Positions 1 through 9,010 of a DNA stretch of 36,753 nt are shown piece after piece. Source of the stretch: Methanolinea sp. UBA275 (lineage in GTDB: Archaea > Halobacteriota > Methanomicrobia > Methanomicrobiales > Methanospirillaceae). The notes beneath the pieces were generated by a model. It saw nothing but the letters and a program-made list of their open reading frames with translations, had not been told where the DNA came from and searched no databases. Both the position numbers and the translations under genes were made by a program. Within the stretch, counting starts at the first letter, position 1. Each line of letters starts with the position of its first letter. The stretch spans positions 1 through 36,753 of the forward strand of contig DAWU01000043.1 in the NCBI GenBank assembly GCA_002506105.1. The letters are read 5' to 3'.

Positions 1-23
1 ATTATTTAGGTCGCTATGTATAG

Positions 24-920
24 ATGGATATAATACCGCGCCCGGCTCCAGATCTTCTGATGGCCCAGTACTGGTTCGGCGAGATCAGCGGGGATATCTG
101 TATCCCCTTTGCATCACGGGATCCGCAACATCTCTCTGAGCGACTTGACTCGCTCATCGATGATCCGGAACAGTATACCCCTTTTTCATGGGAGTCTGCA
201 AAGGATTGCGGTTACATCGGATCAAGACATGAGTATGTTCAGGTGCTCCGCTCCCTCTGCATATTCCGTGCAGAAAGAGACCTTGCAACCATATCCCGGC
301 ACCCCGAGCAGGAGATTTTGCACATGGTCCGGATGCTCGACCAGGTCGACGAGGCAGTCAATCTCCTCGCTGAGAAAGCCCTTGACTGGCACGCTGCAAA
401 AGATCCCACGTTCTCCCGGAAATACCGCCACGTGAGGGGCCGGAAGGCCCGGGAGATTCTCTTGGGCAGTGAGAACCACCTGGTGCGGGCAATAGCCCAG
501 GAGCTGACAGCCCTCTCGGATGTCAGGGAGACGCTGTCAAAGGAGGTTATGACCCTCACATCAGGGGTTATGCCGAATAGCAGCAGGCTGGTAGGAGGAG
601 TTGTTGCAGCACGACTCCTCTCGTCTGCAGGAGGGCTCTCCAGACTGGCCAGGCTTCCTGCAGGGTCAATCCAGGTACTGGGTGCCGGCCCCGCGCTCTT
701 CTCGCACCTAAATTCCGGGAGCCCGTCACCGAAGCACGGGATACTCTTTCAGCACCAGCGGGTTCATTCCAGCACGAAAGAGCGGAGGGGAAACATCGCG
801 AGAACCCTGGCAGCAAAACTGGCAATCGCCGTGAAGATAGATTATTACCGTGGCCGGGTGGACCCGGAATTCCTTGAGTCCGCAGAGCGAGCATTAAAGC
901 GTGCAGGTGGGAGGCCATGA
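24..920 (+). CDS. nop5: Nop5 (Nop56/58 family), box C/D RNP core protein
   Basis: Scaffold of the archaeal box C/D guide RNP, which bridges L7Ae-bound RNA and fibrillarin for 2'-O-methylation of rRNA and tRNA. The 298 residues show a short N-terminal fibrillarin-binding domain (about 1-90), a helical middle (about 90-180) and a clear Nop domain (about 185-275) with the AARLLS.AG.L, PA..IQ.LG and PKHG..FQH signatures. It is short for the family and lacks the usual Lys-rich tail. The family motif GAEK reads GAGP at residues 220-223. The frame starts 23 bp into the window; the A/T-rich box at 1-10 sits about 20 bp upstream, so the message may be leaderless. The stop overlaps flpA by 4 nt. Identification is secure from the Nop domain and the fibrillarin neighbour. 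Confidence 0.95.
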   Translation: MDIIPRPAPDLLMAQYWFGEISGDICIPFASRDPQHLSERLDSLIDDPEQYTPFSWESAKDCGYIGSRHEYVQVLRSLCIFRAERDLATISRHPEQEILHMVRMLDQVDEAVNLLAEKALDWHAAKDPTFSRKYRHVRGRKAREILLGSENHLVRAIAQELTALSDVRETLSKEVMTLTSGVMPNSSRLVGGVVAARLLSSAGGLSRLARLPAGSIQVLGAGPALFSHLNSGSPSPKHGILFQHQRVHSSTKERRGNIARTLAAKLAIAVKIDYYRGRVDPEFLESAERALKRAGGRP

Positions 921-1522
921 TCCGCATCGGCGGAGTTCTGGTCTCTGAAGGAGAGAGCGGGGTCTATGGAGAAAGGACGCTGGATGGATTTCGCGTATGG
1001 AATCCCTACAGGAGCAAGATTTCCGCATATTATTCTCTTGGTGGTGATGTGGAACTTGAGTCCGGAATGAGAGTGCTTTACCTGGGTGCCGCCCACGGGA
1101 CCTCTGTCTCCCATGTTGCCGATTATACGGAGATTGTATACGCAGTGGAGAACGCGTACGCACCCATGCGCGACCTGCTCGCGGTGGCATCACGGAGGAA
1201 GAATATCATCCCTCTCTTTGCAGATGCAACACAGCCCTCCTCATATGCCCCCCTCGTCGAGACAGTTGATATGCTCATCCAGGACGTAGCCCACCCCGAC
1301 CAGGCGGGTATAGCCATGAAAAATTCCGTCTTTCTTAAGACCGGAGGTCCGGCTCTCATCGTGGTTAAGGCACGGAGTGTCGACGTCTCCAGGAACCCTG
1401 AGAGCGTGGTGGAAGAGATATGCAGGATCCTGGAGGAGTCGCCACTCACGGTAGGCAAGGTCATTTGGCTGGAACCATACCACCGTGATCATGCCATACT
1501 TGTCTGCAAAAAAAATCCCTGA
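917..1522 (+). CDS. flpA: Fibrillarin-like rRNA/tRNA 2'-O-methyltransferase
   Basis: SAM-dependent catalytic subunit of the box C/D RNP. The 201 residues have the archaeal fibrillarin layout: a small N-terminal beta domain (1-50), then a Rossmann methyltransferase with the SAM loop YLGAAHGT at 55-62, a YAVE acidic strand end near 75, and QDVAHPDQ near 120 matching the family's QDVAQ motif. The SAM loop usually reads GAASGT, so His60 is a substitution in an otherwise standard site. The start ATG overlaps the nop5 stop (ATGA), the usual archaeal nop5-flpA pair, which implies translational coupling and balanced amounts of the two partners. Confidence 0.96.
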   Translation: MIRIGGVLVSEGESGVYGERTLDGFRVWNPYRSKISAYYSLGGDVELESGMRVLYLGAAHGTSVSHVADYTEIVYAVENAYAPMRDLLAVASRRKNIIPLFADATQPSSYAPLVETVDMLIQDVAHPDQAGIAMKNSVFLKTGGPALIVVKARSVDVSRNPESVVEEICRILEESPLTVGKVIWLEPYHRDHAILVCKKNP

Positions 1523-1545
1523 TACCCGATTTCTGAAAAAAGAAG

Positions 1546-1618
1546 TAGCCCGGAGCAGATTCGAACTGCTGTCGCGGGATCCAGAGTCCCGCATGATTGA
1601 CCGCTACACTACCGGGCT
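1546..1618 (-). tRNA. tRNA-Gln (anticodon CUG)
   Basis: On the minus strand a 73-nt cloverleaf folds: 7-bp acceptor AGCCCGG/CCGGGCU, discriminator A, T arm with TTCGAAT, and anticodon stem CGGGA/UCCCG closing loop CUCUGGA, whose central triplet is CUG. CUG reads CAG, hence Gln. No 3' CCA is encoded. It lies convergent to flpA and just downstream of thyA on the same strand. An A/T-rich element near 1650-1657 could be its promoter. Confidence 0.95.
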
Positions 1619-1689
1619 ATAGCACCCTACTTTATACGTCTTTTCCCGTAATTAACCTGACTGATTCATCAGGAAGAGTACATGGATTT

Positions 1690-2412
1690 TCAGCCGTGGG
1701 GAGGGCACCTGCCACAGGCCCTGCACACTTCAGGGATAGGTCGGAAAATCTCACCCCGCCCGCAGAAGGGCTCGATATCGGATGAGTCACGGCGATAGTA
1801 CACATGGGGCACGAGAGATATGTGAGTATAGGAGCCGCATTCCAGGCCGAGTGAACGGGCGATATGCTGCTGCAGCGAGACCAGTGCATACATATTTGCA
1901 CCTGCAGCGGTCAGCATGTCATTGCTGCGGAAAACAACTTTCATGTGCAGGTGCCCTTCACGTGAGAGGCACTGCACCAGCTGGAGGCAGGGGCAGTCAT
2001 CAAGGTCTTCATCGTATGCAGGATTCCAGGTGAGTGCGATCGCCCTCCGGCTGACAGGGGAGTGGCGTATTTTCTCCGTTATATACTCTATCTGGTTGAC
2101 ATGGACTTCTGAATGGTCGCCCCTGAAAAGCCCCCCTCCCCAGTTGAAGAGCCGGTCGTGGTAATCATATTCAAAGGTAGAATCGGAACCTTCGATCAGG
2201 TCCCTTGCGTAATGGTCCATGAATCTCTGCTGGAAGCGTGATTTCGGACTGAACATGGGGGGACTGGCCGGATTCTCAATTCGCATGGCAACCTCTTCAA
2301 ATTCTACCGTGGCCTCCTGGTCTTCAGTCGTTAAGATCCAGCCCTTCTCAAGGATCATCCTGACTACCTGCTCGTGGGCTGAAGCCAGGTTTGGGGCCTT
2401 GATGATACGCAT
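1690..2412 (-). CDS. thyA: Archaeal-type thymidylate synthase
   Basis: Methylates dUMP to dTMP. The 240-residue protein carries the TS active site DDCPCLQLVQC with catalytic Cys142, the paired arginines SRR at 121-123 that bind the dUMP phosphate, and NDMLTAAGANMYAL plus HISLVPHVYY blocks near the C-terminus. It belongs to the short archaeal group of TS, which use a tetrahydromethanopterin-type C1 donor rather than folate. The last 11 residues add a C-x2-C-x2-C cluster, possibly a metal site. The A/T-rich TTAA element at 2434-2443 lies about 25 bp upstream of the ATG, so the message is probably leaderless. Confidence 0.92.
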   Translation of the reverse strand: MRIIKAPNLASAHEQVVRMILEKGWILTTEDQEATVEFEEVAMRIENPASPPMFSPKSRFQQRFMDHYARDLIEGSDSTFEYDYHDRLFNWGGGLFRGDHSEVHVNQIEYITEKIRHSPVSRRAIALTWNPAYDEDLDDCPCLQLVQCLSREGHLHMKVVFRSNDMLTAAGANMYALVSLQQHIARSLGLECGSYTHISLVPHVYYRRDSSDIEPFCGRGEIFRPIPEVCRACGRCPPHG

Positions 2413-2969
2413 GAATGAAGTATGGCGAGGAAATGTAGTTAAGGTAGTGGAGAAAAACTGCGAGTCTCTTGTGATGTCCGTTTCTCTGTATCAGAGGTAT
2501 GCTGGACCTCGCTTTGTATTGTCAGGCAATAATGAGCAAAAAATTCCTAAAAAGGTGTTTGCATAATTCTATTGCTACTATTTTTGCTTATCATACTAAT
2601 GATACTGCATTAGCTAGTCAGTAATATAATAGCAGTACCCTACACTAAGTGTTACTATGTGTATGCGCGGAACAGAAGAAGAGGGAATTTCCTGTATCTT
2701 GCGGGTTCATGTGCTGCACTTGATACCAATGACCGGTAAAAACCGGCGTTTTCATTTTCTTTGTGGAATTGAACGCCTTCTTATTGGTTTCTCTCCGTTC
2801 ATCCGACCAAAAAGGATATATTAAGCGTTCCACAAATATTGAATCATATTCCGTTAATCGGAGTATGGAGCACGGTTGAATTGCTATTCGACAGGTGTCG
2901 ATGGCGAAACGTACGTGTGCAATGGATTCGAACGTTCAGGATTTGGACATGAGTAAGGAGGACAAAAAG
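2413..2969. other. Long AT-rich intergenic region upstream of the S-layer gene
   Basis: No convincing gene. The region is clearly more AT-rich than its neighbours. It contains an inverted repeat TATCAT-N4-ATGATA (2589-2604), ACACT-A-AGTGT (2642-2652) and the near-palindrome GGAATTTCC (2684-2692). The S-layer promoter follows at 2814-2825, then a leader of about 125 nt before the start codon. The repeats may be operators, but nothing in the sequence ties them to a regulator. Confidence 0.6.
2814..2825 (+). promoter_or_regulatory. Probable TATA box of the S-layer gene
   Basis: GGATATATTAAG matches an archaeal TATA element. Transcription would begin near 2844, giving a leader of about 125 nt, which is unusually long for an archaeon and typical of abundant, stable surface-protein messages. 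A purine-rich stretch precedes the box. Confidence 0.6.
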
Positions 2970-5504
2970 ATGATTAAGCGCTTTAGCCTTGCACTGATCG
3001 CAGTAGTTGTGCTGGCAGCATTGATGCTTCCCGCATCAGCAGCAACAATTACTACCGTTCCGGCAGGCGGAGATGTGTTCATCGGTGAAGAGGGTCTCGA
3101 TATATCTGCCGGGCTCGGAGGAGCCACCCAGATTGCCTTTTGGGCACCAGGCTCTTCAACATCCGATCAACCAGATTCGACTGTATCCGTAGGAACACCT
3201 ACCAGCTTCTACGTCTCCCCGCAGTTATTCGTGGGCAAGACAGGAACCTGGTATCAGTGGACCGGTGTCCGTGGAGCAGCCGTAATGAATGTCGTGGACC
3301 CCGCCCTCACCGTGAAGGTATGGGACAACACCGCGGCCAAGGATGTGACCGGCAAGTCTGTACCGCCGGGCAACTACCTGAACTTCAGGATTGAGACCAA
3401 CACCTATTCCGTCATGAACAGGGCCAATGCAACGGGGTTTGTTGATGTACGTGTGAAGACTGCCGATGGTGCAACCTATACTGCACTCTTCCAGTCAACC
3501 ACGGATTCCTTCGCCATCACCGGCCTTGGACCCACCAGCGACCTCTGGTACTGGAGACCCACCGCCAACGGAAACGGATGGTTCACTGAAGCTCTCGATT
3601 CAAGCGGCGTCAGGATGTACAAAGCCGGTACCTATACCGTCTACGCTGAGTTGAACCTGAACAAGATCAAGGACAACTACAAGGCAGCTGACGGCACCGA
3701 CTACACCGGAAAGACCATTTCCAGCACCCAGACTGTAAACATCGCAGCCTCAACAGTGAAGGTCGAGGCCAGCAAGGATGTCGTAGTTCGTGGCAACCCG
3801 TTCTCGGTGACCATCACCGGCCAGCCGAACACCTACTATGCTATCTGGGTTAAGGGAACCGGCCAGATGAGTGGTCTTGCACTCGACCAGCCGCCGATGC
3901 TCGTCGAGAGCCAGAAAGATGTTGCCTCAAACGCAGCTATCGGGATGTACCAGTACGAGGGTGGCGCAACCTACGATCTCGTTGACGATGTACCGGTAAA
4001 CCCGGCCGCAACCCGGTACTACGCTGCCGCAAAGACCTCCAACAGTGGAACCATCACTGTCGGATGGGTCACTTCACAGGATACCAAGGACAAGAAGTAC
4101 ACCTTCCGTGTAGAGAGGGGCCCCGGTGCAGCCGCAATCACTGATACAACCTGGCGCAACAACCTCTACGCAGACCAGTACAAGTCCGACGAAGTTGACG
4201 TTAAGGTCGAGAAGGGAACCGTGACCGTTGTCGCCGCAGGCGATGCGAGCTACTTCCTGGGACAGGAGGTCAAGCTGACCGGAACCAACTCCGAGACTGA
4301 CACTGTCTACCTGTTCGTCACCGGCCCGAACCTCCCCACTCAGGGTGGTAAACTCACCGAGCCGGCTCAGGGTGTCGTGAACGGAGTCGCAAGCAGCTTC
4401 ACCACCACTGATGTCCTTGACGACAACACCTTCGAGTACAAGTGGCAGACAGCTAACCTGAACATCGACGCAGGTACCTACACCGTGTACGCAGTGGCTA
4501 CCCCCTCTGACAAGAACAACCTCGCCGACACACAGTATGCCACCGTCTCCATCATCATAAGGAAGCCGTTCGTTACCGCAGTGGCCTCCCAGTCCACCAT
4601 CGCTCAGGGTGACAAGTTCTACATCCGCGGCGTTGCAGAGGGACAGCCCTCCCAGGGTGTCCAGGTCTGGATCATGGGCAAGAACTACGCGCGGATTGAC
4701 ACCGAGAGTGTCAACAACGACGGAAGCTTCGAGAAGGAAATCAACCAGGGAATCACTTCCGACATGGCAGCCGGCCAGTACTTCGTGGTCATCCAGCACC
4801 CGATGTACAACGACAGGCTCGATGTCAACCCAATGACCTACGCTGACGGCATGTACGCTGTCGGACCCTACCCGGTCGCCAACTCCAAGCTGTTCAAGCT
4901 TACCGGAGCTGGGAGCCTGCAGGGCTCTGACGCTGCAGAAGCACTGGTCGTAGCACTCGACAACGCAATGGTTGACGATACCTACACCAAGCTGCAGTTC
5001 CTGGTCGAGGCACCGACCATCAAGCTCGCCGCCATCACCGAGAAGGCTGTTGGTGAGAAGTTCGAGATCAAGGGAACCACCAACCTGGCAGTCGATGACG
5101 AAGTCCTGGTTGAGGTCGTCTCTTCGTCCTTCGCACCCACTGCAAAGACAGCGAGTGGAGAGTTCAGCGGTGCCACCGGCACCGTGAAGGTTGTGAAGGG
5201 AACCGAGGGCTTCAACACGTTCGCCTTCCCAGTTGACACCACCACCTTCAAGCCCGATGAGTACATCGTTCAGGCATCTGGTGTGACTGTAGACGTTACC
5301 ACGACTGCACTCTTCAATGTAGTCGAAAAGCCGGTACCGACCACTGTTATCACCACCATACCGACGTCAATTGTGACCACCAAGCCAACCACCGTTCCGC
5401 CAACCCCGACCCCGACCCCGAGCCCAACAACTCCCGGATTCGGAGCCCTCGTTGCCCTGATCGGCCTTGGTGCAGTGGCCTTCCTCATCGTGCGTAAGCA
5501 CTGA
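2970..5504 (+). CDS. Secreted S-layer-type surface protein with PGF-CTERM anchor
   Basis: Probable main cell-envelope protein. I chose the ATG at 2970 because AAGGAGG (2955-2961) lies 8 nt upstream and the protein then begins directly with a signal peptide (MIKRF, hydrophobic core, cleavage after PASA). The frame is open to a GTG at 2895, but that adds a charged, non-secretory prefix. The mature part (about 24-785) is a series of beta-sandwich-like segments rich in Thr, Asp and Gly. Its N-terminus (ITTVPAGGDVFIGEEGLDI) resembles the DUF3821 domain of Methanomicrobiales surface proteins. Then come a Thr/Pro stalk (about 790-820), PGF at about 822, a hydrophobic segment and a basic end: the archaeosortase-type PGF-CTERM signal. 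Codon use is strongly biased, as in highly expressed genes. The S-layer role is inferred. Confidence 0.85.
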   Translation: MIKRFSLALIAVVVLAALMLPASAATITTVPAGGDVFIGEEGLDISAGLGGATQIAFWAPGSSTSDQPDSTVSVGTPTSFYVSPQLFVGKTGTWYQWTGVRGAAVMNVVDPALTVKVWDNTAAKDVTGKSVPPGNYLNFRIETNTYSVMNRANATGFVDVRVKTADGATYTALFQSTTDSFAITGLGPTSDLWYWRPTANGNGWFTEALDSSGVRMYKAGTYTVYAELNLNKIKDNYKAADGTDYTGKTISSTQTVNIAASTVKVEASKDVVVRGNPFSVTITGQPNTYYAIWVKGTGQMSGLALDQPPMLVESQKDVASNAAIGMYQYEGGATYDLVDDVPVNPAATRYYAAAKTSNSGTITVGWVTSQDTKDKKYTFRVERGPGAAAITDTTWRNNLYADQYKSDEVDVKVEKGTVTVVAAGDASYFLGQEVKLTGTNSETDTVYLFVTGPNLPTQGGKLTEPAQGVVNGVASSFTTTDVLDDNTFEYKWQTANLNIDAGTYTVYAVATPSDKNNLADTQYATVSIIIRKPFVTAVASQSTIAQGDKFYIRGVAEGQPSQGVQVWIMGKNYARIDTESVNNDGSFEKEINQGITSDMAAGQYFVVIQHPMYNDRLDVNPMTYADGMYAVGPYPVANSKLFKLTGAGSLQGSDAAEALVVALDNAMVDDTYTKLQFLVEAPTIKLAAITEKAVGEKFEIKGTTNLAVDDEVLVEVVSSSFAPTAKTASGEFSGATGTVKVVKGTEGFNTFAFPVDTTTFKPDEYIVQASGVTVDVTTTALFNVVEKPVPTTVITTIPTSIVTTKPTTVPPTPTPTPSPTTPGFGALVALIGLGAVAFLIVRKH

Positions 5505-5516
5505 ACACAAAAATCT

Positions 5517-5526
5517 ACCTTTTTTC
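5517..5526 (+). terminator. T-rich terminator after the S-layer gene
   Basis: A run of six T (5520-5525) lies 16 nt after the stop codon. Archaeal RNA polymerase terminates at such runs without needing a hairpin. Confidence 0.5.
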
Positions 5527-5630
5527 TGCGATCTCTTTCCTTCAAGCAATTATCGGAAGTATTTCTGCCGCTTGATGGTTCTTCGCACCCTGCAGACTGC
5601 CCTGACTGGCAAGACTGCTATCAAGAAACC

Positions 5631-5641
5631 AATTATATACT
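5631..5641 (+). promoter_or_regulatory. Probable TATA box of the AMP phosphorylase gene
   Basis: AATTATATAC is a good archaeal TATA element. Transcription would start near 5662, leaving about 85 nt of leader before the ATG at 5750. Confidence 0.5.
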
Positions 5642-5749
5642 ACGCCTCCAACGTATCTACTGCCAGGCGCAGCATCCAACGGACCGGATTTGTAATAATT
5701 CCTGCAGAATAGAAGGATACGCCTGCGAGCTGCCCGGAGATTCACATAC

Positions 5750-7279
5750 ATGAAGCTTACAGCCAAGCTGGTCGATATCGGCACAAGGGAAGTCCTCATG
5801 CATATCGAGGATTCGAGAAATATCGGGGTACACCCCGGGGACAGGGTACAGATCATCAATGAGGCGACAGGTATCTCTGTTGCTGCATTCATCGACACTA
5901 CGCCGACTCTCCTCCCCCAGGGGACGATAGGCATCTACCAGGTTACCAACACGCACCTCAAGATTGTCGATGGCATATCGGTTGAGGTCAGGAAGGCTGA
6001 AAGACCAGTTACCCTTGATTATATCAAGAAGAAAATGGATGGGGAGCACCTTTCGAAGGATGAGACGTATGCCATCATCAGAGACGTCGTGTCTGACAAC
6101 CTGTCCCCCGCGGAACTCACTGCGTATATAACCTCCTGTTACATCAACGAGCTGACCATGGATGAGATCGAACATCTCACCCGGGCAATGGTGGATACGG
6201 GCGAGCGGCTGACCTTCCATTCACACCCCATTGTTGACAAGCATTCGATAGGTGGTGTTCCGGGGAACAAAATTTCCCTCCTCGTTGTTCCGATCATTGC
6301 TGCAAGCGGTCTCAAGATTCCAAAGACCAGTTCACGTGCAATTACCGGGGCGGGCGGAACTGCTGACCTGATGGAAGTGCTAGCCCCCGTGGACTTTTCT
6401 GCGGAAGAAGTCCAGCGTATGACTGATAAAATTGGTGGTGTCATTGTCTGGGGTGGTGCCACGAATATTGCACCTGCCGACGATAAGATCATCATTCAGG
6501 AATATCCTTTCCGGATTGATGCACGGGGGCAGATGCTCGCGAGTGTTATGGCCAAGAAATATGCAGTCGGGGCAGACCTCGTCGTGATCGATATACCTGT
6601 CGGGATACACACAAAGGTGCCGACTGTCCAGGAAGGAAGGAAGATGGCCCGCGAATTCATCGAACTCGGCGAACGCCTGCACATGCAGGTTGAATGCGCC
6701 ATTACCTACGGGGACACCCCTGTCGGGAGGAGTATCGGGCCGAACCTGGAAGTGATGGAAGCACTGCGTATCCTGGAAGGCGGGGAGACCCCGGGGTCGC
6801 TCATCCAGAAGAGCCTCGCTATTGCTGGGATCTCCTTCGAGATGTCCGGAAAAGCTGCCAGGGGTATGGGGGCACAGATGGCAGCAGATCTCCTGAAAAA
6901 AGGAGATGCCCTCAAGAAATTTCTCGAGATCGTCGAGATACAGGGAGGGGATCCAAAGGTCCGATCCGATGATATCGAACCAGGGAAGCACCAGTTCGTG
7001 GTCAATGCCCCGGTGACAGGGTATGTGATAGAGATGAACAACAGGTCCCTCATCAGCCTTGCAAGGACTGCGGGGGCTCCCCATGACCGGGGTGCAGGGA
7101 TCCTCCTCCATGCCAAGAAGGGGAGCCAGGTGGAGAAAGGCGAGCCACTATTTACTATCTTTGCCGACCGGAGCTGGAGACTTCAGAAAGCGATCGAGGA
7201 AGGCAGGCAATTGATGCCAGTCCTTGTCGAGGGGATGCTCCTTGATCGTGTACCCCGTGAAGAGGCTCGCTGGGCGTAG
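5750..7279 (+). CDS. deoA: AMP phosphorylase
   Basis: Phosphorolysis of AMP (and CMP, UMP) to the base and ribose-1,5-bisphosphate, the first step of the archaeal nucleotide-salvage route that feeds ribulose-1,5-bisphosphate to type III RuBisCO. The 509 residues match the archaeal family's length of about 500. An extra N-terminal domain (1-85) precedes the thymidine-phosphorylase fold: helical domain about 90-155, KHSIGG at about 163, the TSSRAITGAGGTADLME phosphate-binding block near 198-214, and VWGGATNIAPADD near 240. The N-terminal extension distinguishes it from bacterial DeoA. The isomerase and RuBisCO partners are not in the window. Confidence 0.93.
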   Translation: MKLTAKLVDIGTREVLMHIEDSRNIGVHPGDRVQIINEATGISVAAFIDTTPTLLPQGTIGIYQVTNTHLKIVDGISVEVRKAERPVTLDYIKKKMDGEHLSKDETYAIIRDVVSDNLSPAELTAYITSCYINELTMDEIEHLTRAMVDTGERLTFHSHPIVDKHSIGGVPGNKISLLVVPIIAASGLKIPKTSSRAITGAGGTADLMEVLAPVDFSAEEVQRMTDKIGGVIVWGGATNIAPADDKIIIQEYPFRIDARGQMLASVMAKKYAVGADLVVIDIPVGIHTKVPTVQEGRKMAREFIELGERLHMQVECAITYGDTPVGRSIGPNLEVMEALRILEGGETPGSLIQKSLAIAGISFEMSGKAARGMGAQMAADLLKKGDALKKFLEIVEIQGGDPKVRSDDIEPGKHQFVVNAPVTGYVIEMNNRSLISLARTAGAPHDRGAGILLHAKKGSQVEKGEPLFTIFADRSWRLQKAIEEGRQLMPVLVEGMLLDRVPREEARWA

Positions 7280-7365
7280 GCACTCACCCCGGAGTTCCAT
7301 CATCGTGGATAAAGACCCCACTCTCTGATGCACGCCTTGTTGAATTAGACAGCGTGACCACCGAT

Positions 7366-7373
7366 CTTTTTTT
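7366..7373 (+). terminator. T-rich terminator after AMP phosphorylase
   Basis: Seven consecutive T (7367-7373) lie about 90 nt downstream of the AMP phosphorylase stop and before the next promoter region. Confidence 0.45.
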
Positions 7374-7439
7374 CAAATCAACACTTCTTTCAGACCATGT
7401 ATCAATGGACTAATATCCTGAGAATGCTGATATGAAAAT

Positions 7440-8831
7440 ATGCGAAGAATCGGGACCTGTTTAATCATTGCACTCCTCTCCTTGATTTTCTGTACCGGGA
7501 CTGTGGTCGGGGTCACGGTGATCGTAAGTGTACATGAAAAGGCGGGGAACCTCACACCTCTTCCCAGTGCAATGCTGTATGCAGACGGTGCACTGGTGGG
7601 AAAGTCAAATAGTGAGGGAATGATTGAATTCTCCCATCCGGGCACGGAAAATGTTCGGATACTCGTACAGAAGATCGGATTTTCTCCCTGGGACGGCGAA
7701 ATCGACGTGAATACCACAACCCTCGACGTGGAGATGAGCAGAAAGGACGTCCCCCTCATCATCCAGGTATTTGATACGGATACCATGGCTCCTCTTGAAG
7801 GGGCACATGTCAGCATACGAGATACTACTCTGCAAAATACGACAACAACGAATGTCAACGGGATCGCATCGTTCAATGTCACCGCAGAGTCGGTATTTAC
7901 TGTCAAGGTAGAAGCAACACATTACCATGGGTTCAGTTCCCAGGTCGAGGTGGGACTTGATCAGAAAACAGTCCAGGCTCTGCTCTTTCGGGATGATCGA
8001 TTTTCAGTCCTTGTACAAGAGAGCGGGAGCGGAACACCTCTGCCGGGCGCCAACGTTCTTGTTGATGGTGTTGATCGTGGTACGACCGACCCAAAGGGCG
8101 TTGTCACTCTCGCACTGCCCCGGGAGAAGATCTACACTATTCTGGTCCGGGCAGAGGGGTATGAGGAGTACAACGAGAAGCAGATAGTTGGTAACAATCA
8201 GGCATTCATCACGGTCGCACTCAAGAAATCTCCTTACAGCCTCTTTGTATCAGTATATGACGAGGAGAAAATTCCCGTCGAGAATGCATCGATTCTCATC
8301 AATGGTGTCGTGAAGGGAACGACCAACACGTTCGGTCGCCTGCAGGTCACTGATCTCACAATCGGCAATTATTCGCTGGAGATAAGGAATCCGGGTTATA
8401 CGACCCTCCGGCAACCAGTGCGGGTCACTGCACAGGGAGAGGAGATCTCTGTTGAGATGATATACCAGCATGTCAATGTCACTGTCAGGACCCTTGAAGA
8501 GGGGGCGGTCCCGGTTCCAGGTACAAAAATATTCCTCAATGGGGATGAGAAGGGAATCACTGATGAGGGGGGTGCCTTGCCTGTCAGTTTGAGACTGGAA
8601 AAATCCTATGTAATCTCGGCTGAAAAGGCCGGATATACCGTGGTTAAAATTGAGAAGAATGTGACCTCGCTCAACGAGACAGGCCCCTTGCTTATTCCGA
8701 TGACTAAAAGCATCGACTGGCTCCTGGTTGGAATACTGTCTGCTGCGGGGGCGGCAGTGTGCCTCGGGGCAGTTATTCTATGGAAGAGGAGAGGCTCTGG
8801 AAGGATGCACGGCCGCGGGAGAGGTCTGTAA
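7440..8831 (+). CDS. Membrane-anchored surface protein with tandem carboxypeptidase-regulatory/PEGA-like repeats
   Basis: Function unknown. The 463 residues begin with a signal peptide (1-24). About five repeats of 75-85 residues follow (roughly 25-100, 103-185, 188-270, 271-350, 351-425). Each has the pattern P(L/V)(P/E)(G/N)A.(V/I).(V/I)(D/N)G....GTT(D/N).(G), then a Y.(V/I).....GY segment, typical of carboxypeptidase-regulatory-like or PEGA beta-sandwich domains. One transmembrane helix (about 428-447) and an Arg/Gly-rich tail (WKRRGSGR...) end the protein, so the repeats face outwards. N-glycosylation sequons (NTT, NVT, NAS) are common. An A/T-rich element near 7407-7414 suggests a short or absent leader. 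Binding or adhesion is a guess. Confidence 0.75.
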   Translation: MRRIGTCLIIALLSLIFCTGTVVGVTVIVSVHEKAGNLTPLPSAMLYADGALVGKSNSEGMIEFSHPGTENVRILVQKIGFSPWDGEIDVNTTTLDVEMSRKDVPLIIQVFDTDTMAPLEGAHVSIRDTTLQNTTTTNVNGIASFNVTAESVFTVKVEATHYHGFSSQVEVGLDQKTVQALLFRDDRFSVLVQESGSGTPLPGANVLVDGVDRGTTDPKGVVTLALPREKIYTILVRAEGYEEYNEKQIVGNNQAFITVALKKSPYSLFVSVYDEEKIPVENASILINGVVKGTTNTFGRLQVTDLTIGNYSLEIRNPGYTTLRQPVRVTAQGEEISVEMIYQHVNVTVRTLEEGAVPVPGTKIFLNGDEKGITDEGGALPVSLRLEKSYVISAEKAGYTVVKIEKNVTSLNETGPLLIPMTKSIDWLLVGILSAAGAAVCLGAVILWKRRGSGRMHGRGRGL

Positions 8832-9010
8832 TCTGAGGGTGTACATATATCCCCTGGCTCCATTCATGTAAAAAACCGATCGGATGTCTCAGTCCCTATT
8901 CGCGGTGCCGAACCCGTCAATACTTTTCACGAAACTCGTAGTTCCCAGAATGCCAGTATAATAAGGCCTTATCCAAGGCAGACTAAAACCTGCAACGATT
9001 ATGACGAAAA

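Noticed and set aside
2684..2692. NrpR operator in front of the S-layer gene
   Set aside because: GGAATTTCC has the half-sites GGAA and TTCC, but with a 1-nt spacer instead of the 6 nt of known NrpR operators.
2895..2969. GTG start of the S-layer gene at 2895
   Set aside because: It would put 25 charged residues before a clean signal peptide; AAGGAGG at 2955-2961 points to ATG 2970.
4074..4799. Minus-strand frame of 241 codons inside the S-layer gene
   Set aside because: Mirror frame produced by the strong codon bias of the plus-strand gene; no family features.
5395..5440. DNA tandem repeat or CRISPR-like array
   Set aside because: The ACCCCG repeats encode the Pro/Thr stalk of the surface protein; no spaced repeat array exists in the window.
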